The notes below the pieces were generated by a model. It was not told the DNA's origin. It did not search any database and saw only the letters and a list, made by a program, of their open reading frames with translations. Of a DNA stretch of 14,831 bases, positions 8,601 through 14,595 are shown piece after piece. Positions within the stretch are counted from its first letter, which is position 1; each line of letters opens with the position of its first letter. The DNA comes from UBA6183 sp046314755 (GTDB lineage Bacteria; Bacteroidota; Bacteroidia; UKL13-3), in NCBI GenBank assembly GCA_046314755.1, contig JBKDBG010000117.1, positions 1 to 14,831 on the forward strand. The letters run 5' to 3'. Both the position numbers and the translations under genes were made by a program.

Positions 8601-9908
8601 GCAAGCTATCAGCACACCATTAACAATGGAATGGTGTTGCCGGGCTTTAATTCAAAACCACAATATGTAGGGCAAAATTTTGATATGGCTGCTCCGGGTT
8701 TTGATTTTATCTTAGCCATGCAAGATGATGATTATCGATTTAGGGCAGGACAAAACGGTTGGCTCACTCAAGACCCGCGCATCAGCAGTTATTACCTTAC
8801 TGATTTTAGAGAAAATATTACGGCAAGAGCTACCCTTGAACCGATACAAGATTTTAGGGTTGAATTAACCTTTACCAAACAACAATCACGCTCGCAACAA
8901 TCATTATTCCGTTATGATTCGGCAGCCGCGGAATACCGTGATGTGGGTCCTTTGGTTGAATCAGGAAATTACAGCATTACTTACAATACGTTTGCCACAT
9001 CATTTTCAGCAGAAAACAGTGATGGAACTTCCGATGTGTTTAGAGAGTTTGAAAGCAACCGAAAAATTATTGCCGAACGTTTGGCTTCCAATCCTAATCG
9101 ACCGGCCTTAGGCACCGATACGGCAGGATTTCCTGTTGGTTACAGCCGTAATTCGCAAGATGTTTTAATCCCTGCATTTTTAGCGGCATACAGCGGCAAG
9201 GATGCCAACAATGTGGCTTTAACTCCTTTTCCTAAAATTCCATTACCAAATTGGCGTGTTACATACAATGGTTTAACTAAAATTCCTGCATTAAAAGAAC
9301 TGTTCAGCAATATTGCCTTGAGTCATGCTTACTCATCAACTTACAATGTGGCTTCATTTCAAAGTATTACCGATACTGCCTCACAAACCTTAAATGGTGA
9401 TTACAGTCCGCAATACCAAATTCGCAGCATTAGCATTGTGGAGCGTTGGGGTCCGTTTATTGGTATTGATGTAACCATGGTGAAAAACTTTACGGCTAAG
9501 TTTGAATACAAAAAAGACCGTATGCTCAACTTTGCGTTAACCAACAGCCAGCTTAGCGAGCAACAAGGCAGTGAGTTTGTGATTGGTGCCGGCTATCGAA
9601 CCAATAAATTAAGTGTACCGTTTATGAAAAGCGGACGAACCATTGTGCTTAAAAACGACATCAATTTCCGCTTCGATTTCAGCATCAGAAACCAAGTAAC
9701 AAAAGTGCGCAACTTGGATAGACCAAGTAATGATCCCGTGCTCGGACAATCCGTAATTTCCATCAGGCCAAGCATAGATTATAACATCAATGAAAAATTA
9801 ATGCTGCGTATTTTTTACGACAGGCGACAAACCAATCCGGCCACATCCAACCAATTTCCAACCATTATTACCAGTGGTGGATTTAGTTTGCGCTACACCA
9901 TTCAATAA
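2661..9908 (+). CDS. sprA: T9SS outer-membrane translocon / gliding motility protein SprA (Sov family)
   Basis: SprA forms the giant beta-barrel pore through which type IX secretion cargo crosses the outer membrane, with PorV and a plug protein as known partners. The product has 2415 residues, matching the family (about 2,400). Recognisable blocks are: a signal peptide about 1-33; the N-terminal SprA block with RPRGTAELIFQGNF from R180, LNYDTEATFDFENQMKL, IELGNVTLPLNSALIQGSQS and YFRDNYD near 339; VDDFEGSETPFDL from V855; IDYIEVWMMDP near 1011; FNELRMTDFNNQGGW from F1526; and a beta-rich C-terminal half ending GGFSLRYTIQ. No frameshift is visible. A Lys/Glu-rich block lies at residues 1926-1963. 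The start is a TTG. It is the only usual start codon between the ruvA TGA, which is in the same frame, and the signal peptide, so the start is less certain than the gene. A GNAT gene converges 5 bp past the stop. Confidence 0.96.
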   Translation: MSFNLNLKYISLLVLSTLLAGLAGEALFAAEAASESLWFAGSDELFLLVAPPDSAQSRTGATSRTNLPYPIQDRKPYETTPKRHPLDLPEPSNIKNKYELDPKNNEYQFRSTVGGQEYRLPATIPINEQLKRDGKKQNNDYFRQRAQAQNFVRGGGVIPPLNVGNKVFDRIFGSGVIDIRPRGTAELIFQGNFNTVRNPAIAVRQQRTGQFDFRNKIQLNVQGSVGDKLKVNLNYDTEATFDFENQMKLDYAGKEDDIIKKIELGNVTLPLNSALIQGSQSLFGIKTTMQFGRLTVTTIVSQQRGKTTETELQGGAQTTRFDIQADNYDMNRHYFLAQYFRDNYDNWLRSLPIIASPIVINRVEVWVTNRNGSFENTRDVIGFSDLGEASKRNNAYWQLNPLPFDTFPNNTANDLYNYLTGRTINPDTARLRQSYQIQNQLTKDQNITQLQPISQYQIINNARLLNPSEYTVNTRLGYISLNSALNNDEILCVAFEYTLDGRYFKVGEFTTDIPPNIETPNVLYTKMLKGPSQRPDLPMWDLMMKNIYSLGTFNIQPKDFKLNVIYADDPSGADLNYIPQQNEPALTGLPLLTVLNLDNLNTQQERAPDGLYDFIEGVTVSAAQGRIIFPVVEPFGTYLATKFVNNPDRARYYSFYELYDSTRFAAIQLPQYNKFFLRGSYQGTSSNEISLNSTNVPRGSVRVTANGAPLVENVDYVVDYNMGRVKILNTSLLNSGASIKVSSESNSLFSVQQKNLLGSRFDYKINNDVLFGGTIMYLNERPLTPKVNIGEEPISNLMIGLDGTYKKDSRFLTKLVDKLPFIETKEVSNITVSGEFAKLIPMVQGALAQSGTAYVDDFEGSETPFDLRIPALRWSLASTPQGQPDLFPEGNLVNDINYGFKRANLAWYNIATTFYREEPFTPDHIRNDDEQLSDDCVREIDLKEIFPNRQQQAGLPTQVPTLDMAFYPKERGPFNFNTDEMNEDGSLANPQNKWGGIMRNIDQNDFEAANIDYIEVWMMDPYACKKDETNEGALYLNLGNISEDVLRDNRRAAENGLPRTEADNQFMDTTTWGRVPRKPVINFAFDAEPTTRQQQDVGLDGFNDDAERLWYENNYLAQLRAKYGESSAAYQNAVADPSNDNYRYYLGGAYDNAQASILNRYKRYNMTQGNSPTADQSTEPDYPTTATNVPDNEDINRDFTLNDIEEYYQYKVDINKNRLQVGQNYVTDSSVTIATLKNGNTRQIVWYQLKIPVREYEKKVGQIYDFKSIRFMRMYMRGFKDDMVLRFATLQLVRAEWRKYLENLEVGREGRPNDNQDITQFVVSTVNIEKNGSRAPINYVTPPGIQREVDFSAPQAFQQNEQSLSVQVCDLRDGDARGAFKNINFDLRRYGKLRMFIHAESLRSEMRDDDLHAFIRIGTDMTSNYYEYEIPLKVTRPPTSNPNEIWPAANEMVIDLEELINTKIQRTNANHPFTAVYERIQGANIYRVIGLPDLSQARVVMVGVRNPKARPGTEDDALPKCAEVWFNELRMTDFNNQGGWAATGRVLAKLADFGNVQLTGTVTTVGWGGIDKKLNDRSLNDQYQYDVQGSFELGKFFPKNTGLSVPMFLSYGNTTVRPLYNPLNPDVRLQKEIDESTNPEYIDRIKRAADDYTTRRSINFTNVRKNRVGTKKQNFYDIENFSFTYSYNETYRRNQTISYYILQNYKGMVAYNYSFNAKPWEPFSKIIKSKQLQLIKDFNLFFKPQSWGARVEADRRYGVTINRNNDNPNTIIPSLYDKLFTMNRYYEFRYDITKGLKLDYTSTANARIDEPLGRIDESTPEKRDSMWGNFWNGGRLTQFDQSVRLNYNIPINKIQLLSWTTVTYNYTANYQWKQAPPAADSLGNTIQNSRVQTWNANLNFIMLYNKYPLLRELNNPQAGKQAPAPKKKKKTTKKKKTTKGKKGDKKAEEEEAPEDEEEKPKPKLNPVVATSLRLLTSLKNASYQHTINNGMVLPGFNSKPQYVGQNFDMAAPGFDFILAMQDDDYRFRAGQNGWLTQDPRISSYYLTDFRENITARATLEPIQDFRVELTFTKQQSRSQQSLFRYDSAAAEYRDVGPLVESGNYSITYNTFATSFSAENSDGTSDVFREFESNRKIIAERLASNPNRPALGTDTAGFPVGYSRNSQDVLIPAFLAAYSGKDANNVALTPFPKIPLPNWRVTYNGLTKIPALKELFSNIALSHAYSSTYNVASFQSITDTASQTLNGDYSPQYQIRSISIVERWGPFIGIDVTMVKNFTAKFEYKKDRMLNFALTNSQLSEQQGSEFVIGAGYRTNKLSVPFMKSGRTIVLKNDINFRFDFSIRNQVTKVRNLDRPSNDPVLGQSVISIRPSIDYNINEKLMLRIFYDRRQTNPATSNQFPTIITSGGFSLRYTIQ
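8436..8549 (+). other. Lys-then-Glu low-complexity block inside sprA
   Basis: Residues 1926-1963 of SprA run from a basic half (KKKKKTTKKKKTTKGKKGDK) into an acidic half (EEEEAPEDEEE) and end in KPKPK. The DNA is almost purely A/G on the coding strand. It is placed between beta-strand-like segments of the barrel half, so it is probably a disordered loop facing the periplasm or the outside; which side cannot be told from sequence. A-rich homopolymer runs here are possible slippage points, but the frame is intact. Confidence 0.8.
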
Positions 9909-9913
9909 TCCAA

Positions 9914-10339
9914 TTATTCTGTTGGTTTAAACACCATTTTTACGTGTTCAATATCTGCTTCCCAAAAATGTTCGCCTTCAGGTTTAAAACCATATTTGGC
10001 ATAAAACGGAGCAGCATGTAATTGGGCATGCAGGTATATTTTTTTACCCAAAGATCGGGTGTCGATTAACATGGTATTTAATAAGCCTGCACCAACCTGT
10101 AATCCGCGTTGTGATTTCAGTACTGCAAATCGTTCCATTTTAATGCCGTTTTCGGTGTACCGCCAACGTGATGTACCTACAATTTTTTCTTCATTCAAAG
10201 CCACATAATGTTTTGATTCTTCTTCAAATTCCCATTCAATATCTTCCGGGCATTGTTGTTCTACCACAAACACTTCTTTTCGAATGGCATGGGCCTCATC
10301 TAATTCGGCCTTAGTTTCAACAGGTTTAATCTTAATCAT
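9914..10339 (-). CDS. GNAT-family N-acetyltransferase (ElaA-like, COG2153 type)
   Basis: The 141-residue product has the layout of small GNAT acetyltransferases, which move an acetyl group from acetyl-CoA to an amine; the acceptor is unknown. Residues 9-30 (TKAELDEAHAIRKEVFVVEQ and on) match the N-terminal helix of the ElaA-like group. The acetyl-CoA loop is QRGLQVGAGLL (78-87), preceded by MERFAVLK (strand beta4). The C-terminal block LHAQLHAAPFYAKYGFKPEG is highly typical of this group. I chose the ATG at 10339 because the family begins MIKIKPVETK; an upstream in-frame start at 10396 would put the coding region across the divergent promoter. The gene converges on sprA with 5 bp between the stop codons and is divergent from fbaB. 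Confidence 0.9.
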   Translation of the reverse strand: MIKIKPVETKAELDEAHAIRKEVFVVEQQCPEDIEWEFEEESKHYVALNEEKIVGTSRWRYTENGIKMERFAVLKSQRGLQVGAGLLNTMLIDTRSLGKKIYLHAQLHAAPFYAKYGFKPEGEHFWEADIEHVKMVFKPTE

Positions 10340-10361
10340 GAGTACGGTTTGTAAAAAAAGT

Positions 10362-10379
10362 TTATGTTTGCAAACATAA
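10362..10379. promoter_or_regulatory. Perfect 18-bp palindrome with back-to-back -7 boxes
   Basis: TTATGTTTGCAAACATAA is its own reverse complement. Each half contains TATGTTTG, a full match to the Bacteroidota -7 consensus TAnnTTTG: 10363-10370 for fbaB on plus, 10378-10371 for the GNAT gene on minus. The predicted transcript starts would be roughly 25 nt before each start codon. It may also be an operator for a dimeric regulator; that is inference. Confidence 0.65.
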
Positions 10380-10401
10380 TACGAACCATATATCAATCAA
10401 C
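10371..10401 (-). promoter_or_regulatory. Probable promoter of the GNAT gene
   Basis: On the minus strand GTTG (10401-10398), a 19-nt spacer and TATGTTTG (10378-10371) fit the Bacteroidota TTTG-N19-TAnnTTTG pattern with one mismatch in the -33 box. The -33 box touches the first base before the fbaB ATG. The plus-strand copy has a good -7 box but no TTTG at the right distance. Confidence 0.55.
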
Positions 10402-11454
10402 ATGAGTAAAATAGTTGAATTATTAGGCGACCAGGCCGAGAGCCTGCTTAAGCACGAATGTAAAACAATTAGCAAGGATATACTCCATGCTCCGGGTCCG
10501 GATTTCGTTGACCGTCTTTTTGTACAAACCAACCGTAACCCCCAAGTGTTGCGCAGTTTACAGCAACTTTACGGAACAGGTAGGTTAGCCAATACAGGTT
10601 ATGTTTCTATTTTACCCGTTGATCAAGGTATTGAGCACAGTGCAGGTGCTTCGTTTGCTCCGGCTCCACGCTATTTCGACCCTGAAAAAATTGTTGAATT
10701 AGCCATTGAAGGTGGTTGTAATGCAGTTGCCTCAACTTATGGTGTATTGGCTTCTTGCTCACGTAAGTATGCCCACAGAATTCCTTTTAGTGTAAAAATT
10801 AACCACAACGAGTTCCTTTCTTATCCAAATAAATACGACCAAATTATGTTTGGTTCAGTTGAAGAAGCTTGGAACTTAGGTGCAGTTGCCGTTGGAGCTA
10901 CCATTTATTTCGGTAGTGATGAAAGCAGCCGCCAAATACAAGAAGTAGCTGCTGCATTTGAACGTGCACACGAGTTGGGTCTGGCTACCATTTTATGGTG
11001 TTATACCCGTAACAATGCCTTCAAAAAAGATGGTGTTGATTACCATACAGCAGCCGACTTATCCGGACAAGCAAATCATTTAGGTGTAACCATCCAAGCG
11101 GATATCATCAAACAAAAATTACCTACCACAAACGGAGGTTATACCGCTTTAAACTTTGGTAAAACACATAATAAAGTATACACCGAACTTTCATCAAATA
11201 ACCCAATTGATTTAACCCGTTACCAAGTAGCTAATTGCTACATGGGTAGAATTGGTTTAATTAACAGCGGTGGCGAAAGTAAAGGTGCAAGTGATATGGC
11301 CGAAGCGGTTACAACAGCTGTGGTAAACAAACGTGCCGGTGGACAAGGTTTAATTTTGGGCCGTAAGGCATTCCAAAAGCCCGTTGCTGAAGGTGTTGCG
11401 TTGTTAAATGCAGTGCAAGATGTTTATTTAGATAAATCAATTACCTTAGCGTAA
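10402..11454 (+). CDS. fbaB: Class I fructose-bisphosphate aldolase (FbaB/DhnA type)
   Basis: The enzyme reversibly splits fructose 1,6-bisphosphate into dihydroxyacetone phosphate and glyceraldehyde 3-phosphate in glycolysis and gluconeogenesis, using a Schiff-base lysine rather than a metal. The 350 residues match the E. coli FbaB length and, from memory, much of its sequence. Diagnostic blocks are GYVSILPVDQGIEHSAGASF (66-85), GCNAVASTYGVLA (105-117), VKINHNEFLSYPN (131-143), GAVAVGATIYFGS (160-172), AFKKDGVDYHTAADL (206-220) and NKRAGGQGLILGRKAF (309-324). The likely catalytic lysine is K237 in ADIIKQK. The ATG at 10402 gives the family N-terminus. It has its own promoter region and a strong terminator after it, so it is probably a single-gene transcript. 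Confidence 0.96.
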   Translation: MSKIVELLGDQAESLLKHECKTISKDILHAPGPDFVDRLFVQTNRNPQVLRSLQQLYGTGRLANTGYVSILPVDQGIEHSAGASFAPAPRYFDPEKIVELAIEGGCNAVASTYGVLASCSRKYAHRIPFSVKINHNEFLSYPNKYDQIMFGSVEEAWNLGAVAVGATIYFGSDESSRQIQEVAAAFERAHELGLATILWCYTRNNAFKKDGVDYHTAADLSGQANHLGVTIQADIIKQKLPTTNGGYTALNFGKTHNKVYTELSSNNPIDLTRYQVANCYMGRIGLINSGGESKGASDMAEAVTTAVVNKRAGGQGLILGRKAFQKPVAEGVALLNAVQDVYLDKSITLA

Positions 11455-11469
11455 TTCAAAAAATAATGT

Positions 11470-11519
11470 ATTGGTTGATTGGGTTGATGTAATGGACTCA
11501 ATCAACCAATTTGTTTTTA
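11470..11519 (+). terminator. Rho-independent terminator after fbaB
   Basis: ATTGGTTGATTG (11470-11481) pairs perfectly with CAATCAACCAAT (11499-11510). G-U and Watson-Crick pairs extend the stem inward and leave a 9-nt loop. A T-rich tract (TTGTTTTT) follows. The hairpin sits between fbaB and accD, so accD probably needs its own promoter. Confidence 0.8.
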
Positions 11520-11546
11520 AGGGTATTAAACTCAATAACTAAACAT

Positions 11547-12419
11547 ATGAGTTGGTTTAAACGTGTAAAAGAAGGAATTACTACATCAACCGAGGATAAA
11601 AAATCGGTGCCTGATGGGTTATGGCATAAATGCCCGCGTTGTAAAAAAGCCATTACAACGGCAGAGCATGAGGCAAATAAATATGTGTGCCCAAGTTGCA
11701 ACTATCATGATAAAATTGGTTCGCAGGAATATTTTGATATTTTGTTTGATGAGGGTACCTGCAAAGAGTTGTTTGATGGCATTAAACCATCCGATCCTTT
11801 AACTTTTTTTGATACCAAAGATTATAAATCGCGTTTGGTTGACAGCCAGAAAAAAACAGGCTTAACCGATGCGTTGCGTGTGGGTACAGGAACCATTCAT
11901 TCATTTCCTATTGTAATTGCTTGCATGGATTTTAATTTTATTGGAGGCAGTATGGGTAGTGTAATGGGTGAAAAAATTGCACGTGCCATTGATTACGGTA
12001 GAGAAAATAAAATTCCGGTAATGATTATTTCAAAATCGGGAGGAGCACGTATGATGGAAGCTGCTTTTAGTTTAATGCAAATGGCAAAAACATCAGCTAA
12101 GCTTGCTTTATTGGCACAAGAAGGTATTCCTTACATTAGTTTATTAACGGATCCGACAACGGGTGGTGTAACCGCATCATTTGCTATGTTGGGCGATTTT
12201 AATATTGCCGAGCCTGAAGCCTTAATTGGTTTTGCCGGCCCGCGTGTAATACGCGAAACCATTGGTAAAGATTTGCCTAAAGGTTTCCAAAGTTCGGAGT
12301 TTTTATTGGAGCATGGTTTTGTTGATTTTATTACGCCACGTACAGAGCTTAAAAATAAATTAGGACAACTTTTAAGTTTATTGGCAAACAAACCACTGCC
12401 GGTTACTGAGGTTGCTTAG
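11547..12419 (+). CDS. accD: Acetyl-CoA carboxylase carboxyltransferase subunit beta
   Basis: AccD pairs with AccA in the carboxyltransferase that moves CO2 from carboxybiotin to acetyl-CoA to give malonyl-CoA, the first committed step of fatty-acid synthesis. The 290-residue product has the N-terminal four-Cys zinc ribbon (C29-P-R-C32 and C48-P-S-C51). The crotonase-like core follows with FIGGSMGSVMGEKIARAID (131-149), SKSGGARMMEAAFSLMQMA (162-180) and LTDPTTGGVTASFAMLGD (200-217), then AEPEALIGFAGPRVI. The ATG at 11547 gives the usual start MSWFKRVKEGI; an earlier in-frame start at 11511 would fall in the terminator tail of fbaB. No clear TTTG/TAnnTTTG promoter is visible in the 36 bp between that terminator and the ATG, so its promoter is unresolved. 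The gene ends at a bidirectional terminator. Confidence 0.96.
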   Translation: MSWFKRVKEGITTSTEDKKSVPDGLWHKCPRCKKAITTAEHEANKYVCPSCNYHDKIGSQEYFDILFDEGTCKELFDGIKPSDPLTFFDTKDYKSRLVDSQKKTGLTDALRVGTGTIHSFPIVIACMDFNFIGGSMGSVMGEKIARAIDYGRENKIPVMIISKSGGARMMEAAFSLMQMAKTSAKLALLAQEGIPYISLLTDPTTGGVTASFAMLGDFNIAEPEALIGFAGPRVIRETIGKDLPKGFQSSEFLLEHGFVDFITPRTELKNKLGQLLSLLANKPLPVTEVA

Positions 12420-12437
12420 GCTATACAAATAAAACTG

Positions 12438-12471
12438 AAAAAAGCGTGGTGCATGTGCCCACGCTTTTTTT
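12438..12471. terminator. Bidirectional terminator between accD and the radical SAM gene
   Basis: AAAAAAGCGTGG (12438-12449) pairs perfectly with CCACGCTTTTTT (12459-12470) around a 9-nt loop. It has an A tract on one side and a T tract on the other, so it can stop transcripts from both converging genes. Its last T bases are part of the TAA stop codon of the minus-strand gene (12470-12472). Confidence 0.9.
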
Positions 12472-13993
12472 ATGCAGCTTTCACCACTTTTAAGTTTTGT
12501 TCCACCTGGTTTCTAATGTGCAAATAAGTTTGGTTCATTTGGTATAACATCATGCCATAAAACACGGCCTTATCCACAAATTTCGGATTGAATTTGTAGG
12601 TCCAAATAATCAATTTCCAAAAGTATTTTCGGTGTTTGTCTTTTATGCCGAGTAAATAAACAACCCTAAACACCAACAACAAATCACTTAGCGTAAACTT
12701 AGGTTTTATTTTAATGTTTGAGGAAGTAAAGCGGTGATGCGTAAAAAAGGTTTTTATTCTTTCGTACGCATGTTCAGGCGGATAAATACCTTCAATTACT
12801 TGAATAAATCCTTTTAATAATTTCTCTTCACCCATTACCGGAGCAATGTTGGTGTCACCTTCTTCAAATGCAAAATCTTTGGTAAGGCGATTTTCTCTTT
12901 TCATTCGCTCAAATAACTCAGTACCGGGAGGTGCTTTTAACACATTTACAATAGGTAACGGAATGCCACTTTGTTGGATAAAATTTTTTTGAGTAGCAAA
13001 GCTTGCCTCAGTATCTGTATCAAAGCCAACAATAAATCCGCCTGAAATAATAAATCCTTTTTCGTGGATGGTATGTATGGTGTCTAATATGTTTCGTTTT
13101 AAATTTTGGTTTTTATGTGCTTGTTTTAAGCTGGCCTCATCAGGAGTTTCAATGCCAATAAACACGTGCCTAAAACCTGCATCGGCAAGCAATTGCATCA
13201 ACTCTTCATCATCAACCAAATTAACAGTAAGCTGTGTGGCAAAATAAAAGCCGGGTTGTTTCTTTTTGCGCCATTCAATAATGGCAGGCAGTAATTCGGT
13301 TTTTAAAATACGTTTGTTGCCTATTAAATTATCATCGGCAAATAAAACCAACTGCGTATTTCCGCATGCTTCTATGGTTTCAAGCTCTTTAATTATTTGT
13401 TCAGGAGTTTTGGTGCGAGGTTTGCGCCCAAACAATGCGGTTACATCACAAAAATCGCACAAATATGGACACCCTCTTGAGTATTGTACAATGGCATATA
13501 AATAGTCATCCATGTTAATTAATTCAAACAAGGGTAGGGGTGATGTGGTTACATCAGCAAACTCATTCGATTGGTAATATCTTTTTAAACTGTTCGCTTC
13601 ATAATCGGCAATAAACATTGGAAGCGTAAGTTCGGCTTCATTTAAAATAAAATGATCAACACTTTCAAAACGCTCATGTTCGTGTGTAAACAGCGGACCT
13701 CCTGCTACTACCTTTGCTCCTAAATTTTTACATTGTTCAAGTATTGTTCTTACCGACTCTTCCTGAACATTCATGGCTGAAATAAACACATAATCGGCCC
13801 AATTAATATCCTGTGCAGTTAATGCCCGAACATTGATATCAACCAAACGTTTTTCCCATTTTTTGGGCAAAAGTGCCCCCACAGTTAATAAACCTAAAGG
13901 TGGGAATGCCGCCTTTTTACCTGCTACTTTTATAAAATGTTTTAGTGCATAAAACGTATCGGGCATTTCAGGATAAACTAATAATATTTTCAT
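12470..13993 (-). CDS. B12-binding-domain radical SAM protein (DUF4070 type)
   Basis: The 507-residue product has a cobalamin-binding-type N-terminal domain (about 1-130: MKILLVYPEMPDTF, FPPLGLLTVGALLP, ADYVFISAMNVQ, KVVAGGPLFT). A radical SAM core follows from about 168, with the 4Fe-4S motif C175-PYL-C179-DF-C182, then VLFADDNLIGNKR (216-228), FIGIETPDEASL (278-289) and GGFIVGFDTDTEASF (318-332). The C-terminal region (about 390-507) resembles DUF4070. The same architecture is found in the hopanoid C-2 methylase HpnP and in many uncharacterised relatives; such enzymes typically methylate unreactive carbons. Lipid or cofactor substrates are possible but nothing here decides it, and no hopanoid genes are nearby. 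There is no DxHxxG cobalamin motif, as is common in this class. ATG at 13993; transcribed divergently from rpsO. Confidence 0.9.
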   Translation of the reverse strand: MKILLVYPEMPDTFYALKHFIKVAGKKAAFPPLGLLTVGALLPKKWEKRLVDINVRALTAQDINWADYVFISAMNVQEESVRTILEQCKNLGAKVVAGGPLFTHEHERFESVDHFILNEAELTLPMFIADYEANSLKRYYQSNEFADVTTSPLPLFELINMDDYLYAIVQYSRGCPYLCDFCDVTALFGRKPRTKTPEQIIKELETIEACGNTQLVLFADDNLIGNKRILKTELLPAIIEWRKKKQPGFYFATQLTVNLVDDEELMQLLADAGFRHVFIGIETPDEASLKQAHKNQNLKRNILDTIHTIHEKGFIISGGFIVGFDTDTEASFATQKNFIQQSGIPLPIVNVLKAPPGTELFERMKRENRLTKDFAFEEGDTNIAPVMGEEKLLKGFIQVIEGIYPPEHAYERIKTFFTHHRFTSSNIKIKPKFTLSDLLLVFRVVYLLGIKDKHRKYFWKLIIWTYKFNPKFVDKAVFYGMMLYQMNQTYLHIRNQVEQNLKVVKAA

Positions 13994-14145
13994 TGCGAAA
14001 GGGCTGGGGTTGTTTTATTAATTATTGAGTACAATATAACCATTAATCTTCAATTGAAAACTCACTCATGCTAAACTATTATTGTTAAAAAATTAATTAA
14101 TGATCGGCTGTATTTTAAGCCTAAAAACCATTTGGTTAGCCAACA

Positions 14146-14176
14146 CTTGTATGTTTCAATTATTTGCATACCTTTG
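14146..14176 (+). promoter_or_regulatory. Probable promoter of rpsO
   Basis: CTTG (14146-14149), a 19-nt spacer and TACCTTTG (14169-14176) match the Bacteroidota promoter pattern, with a perfect TAnnTTTG -7 box and three of four -33 bases. The transcript would begin roughly 30 nt before the rpsO ATG. The leader before the ATG is A-rich (AATTTAAAACATAAAACT) with no Shine-Dalgarno, as is usual for this phylum. The rest of the 13994-14211 gap is AT-rich and must also hold the radical SAM promoter, which I could not place. Confidence 0.7.
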
Positions 14177-14211
14177 CCGTTCATTTTTTTAACAATTTAA
14201 AACATAAAACT

Positions 14212-14487
14212 ATGTATTTGACCACTGAAACGAAGCAAGAAATCTTCGAAAAGTACGGTAAAGCCAAGTCGAAAACCGACACAGGCTCAGCTGAGAGTCA
14301 GATCGCATTGTTTACCCACCGTATCAATCACATTACGGGTCACTTAAAGCAAAATAAAAAAGATTATTCTGCTGAGTTAAGTCTTGTGAAACTGGTAGGT
14401 AAAAGACGTGCGTTACTTGATTATCTCATGAAAAACGACATTTACCGTTACAGAGCAATTATTAAAGAATTAGATATCCGTAAATAA
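14212..14487 (+). CDS. rpsO: 30S ribosomal protein S15
   Basis: S15 binds 16S rRNA early in assembly of the 30S platform and contacts the 50S subunit. The product has 91 residues (family about 89). It carries KTDTGSAESQIALFTHRINHITGHLKQNKKDY and LVGKRRALLDYL followed by YRYRAIIKELDIRK. The stretch that reads HSRRGL in E. coli S15 is YSAELSL here, which resembles other Bacteroidota S15 proteins as I remember them, so it is lineage-typical rather than damaged. The ATG at 14212 gives the family start MYLTTETKQEIF; an earlier in-frame start at 14164 would overlap the -7 box. It is followed by its own terminator. The next gene is outside the window; in many bacteria it is pnp. Confidence 0.97.
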   Translation: MYLTTETKQEIFEKYGKAKSKTDTGSAESQIALFTHRINHITGHLKQNKKDYSAELSLVKLVGKRRALLDYLMKNDIYRYRAIIKELDIRK

Positions 14488-14556
14488 TGCATTCGGAATT
14501 TACCTTCCGATTAATTATTGCAGATATGCTACAATTGCTATCGTAAAACACTTATC

Positions 14557-14595
14557 AAAAGCAGGGGCAACAACAGTCTCTGCTTTTGTGTTTTT
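14557..14595 (+). terminator. Rho-independent terminator after rpsO
   Basis: AAAAGCAGGGGC (14557-14568) pairs with GTCTCTGCTTTT (14576-14587), including two G-U pairs, around a 7-nt loop. GTGTTTTT follows. It lies 69 nt past the rpsO stop. A smaller hairpin, TCGGAA/TTCCGA (14493-14510), sits between them without a T tract. Confidence 0.8.

Noticed and set aside
12470..13993. Naming the radical SAM protein hpnP
   Set aside because: Architecture matches but the family is broad and no hopanoid pathway gene is visible; a symbol would overstate the evidence.
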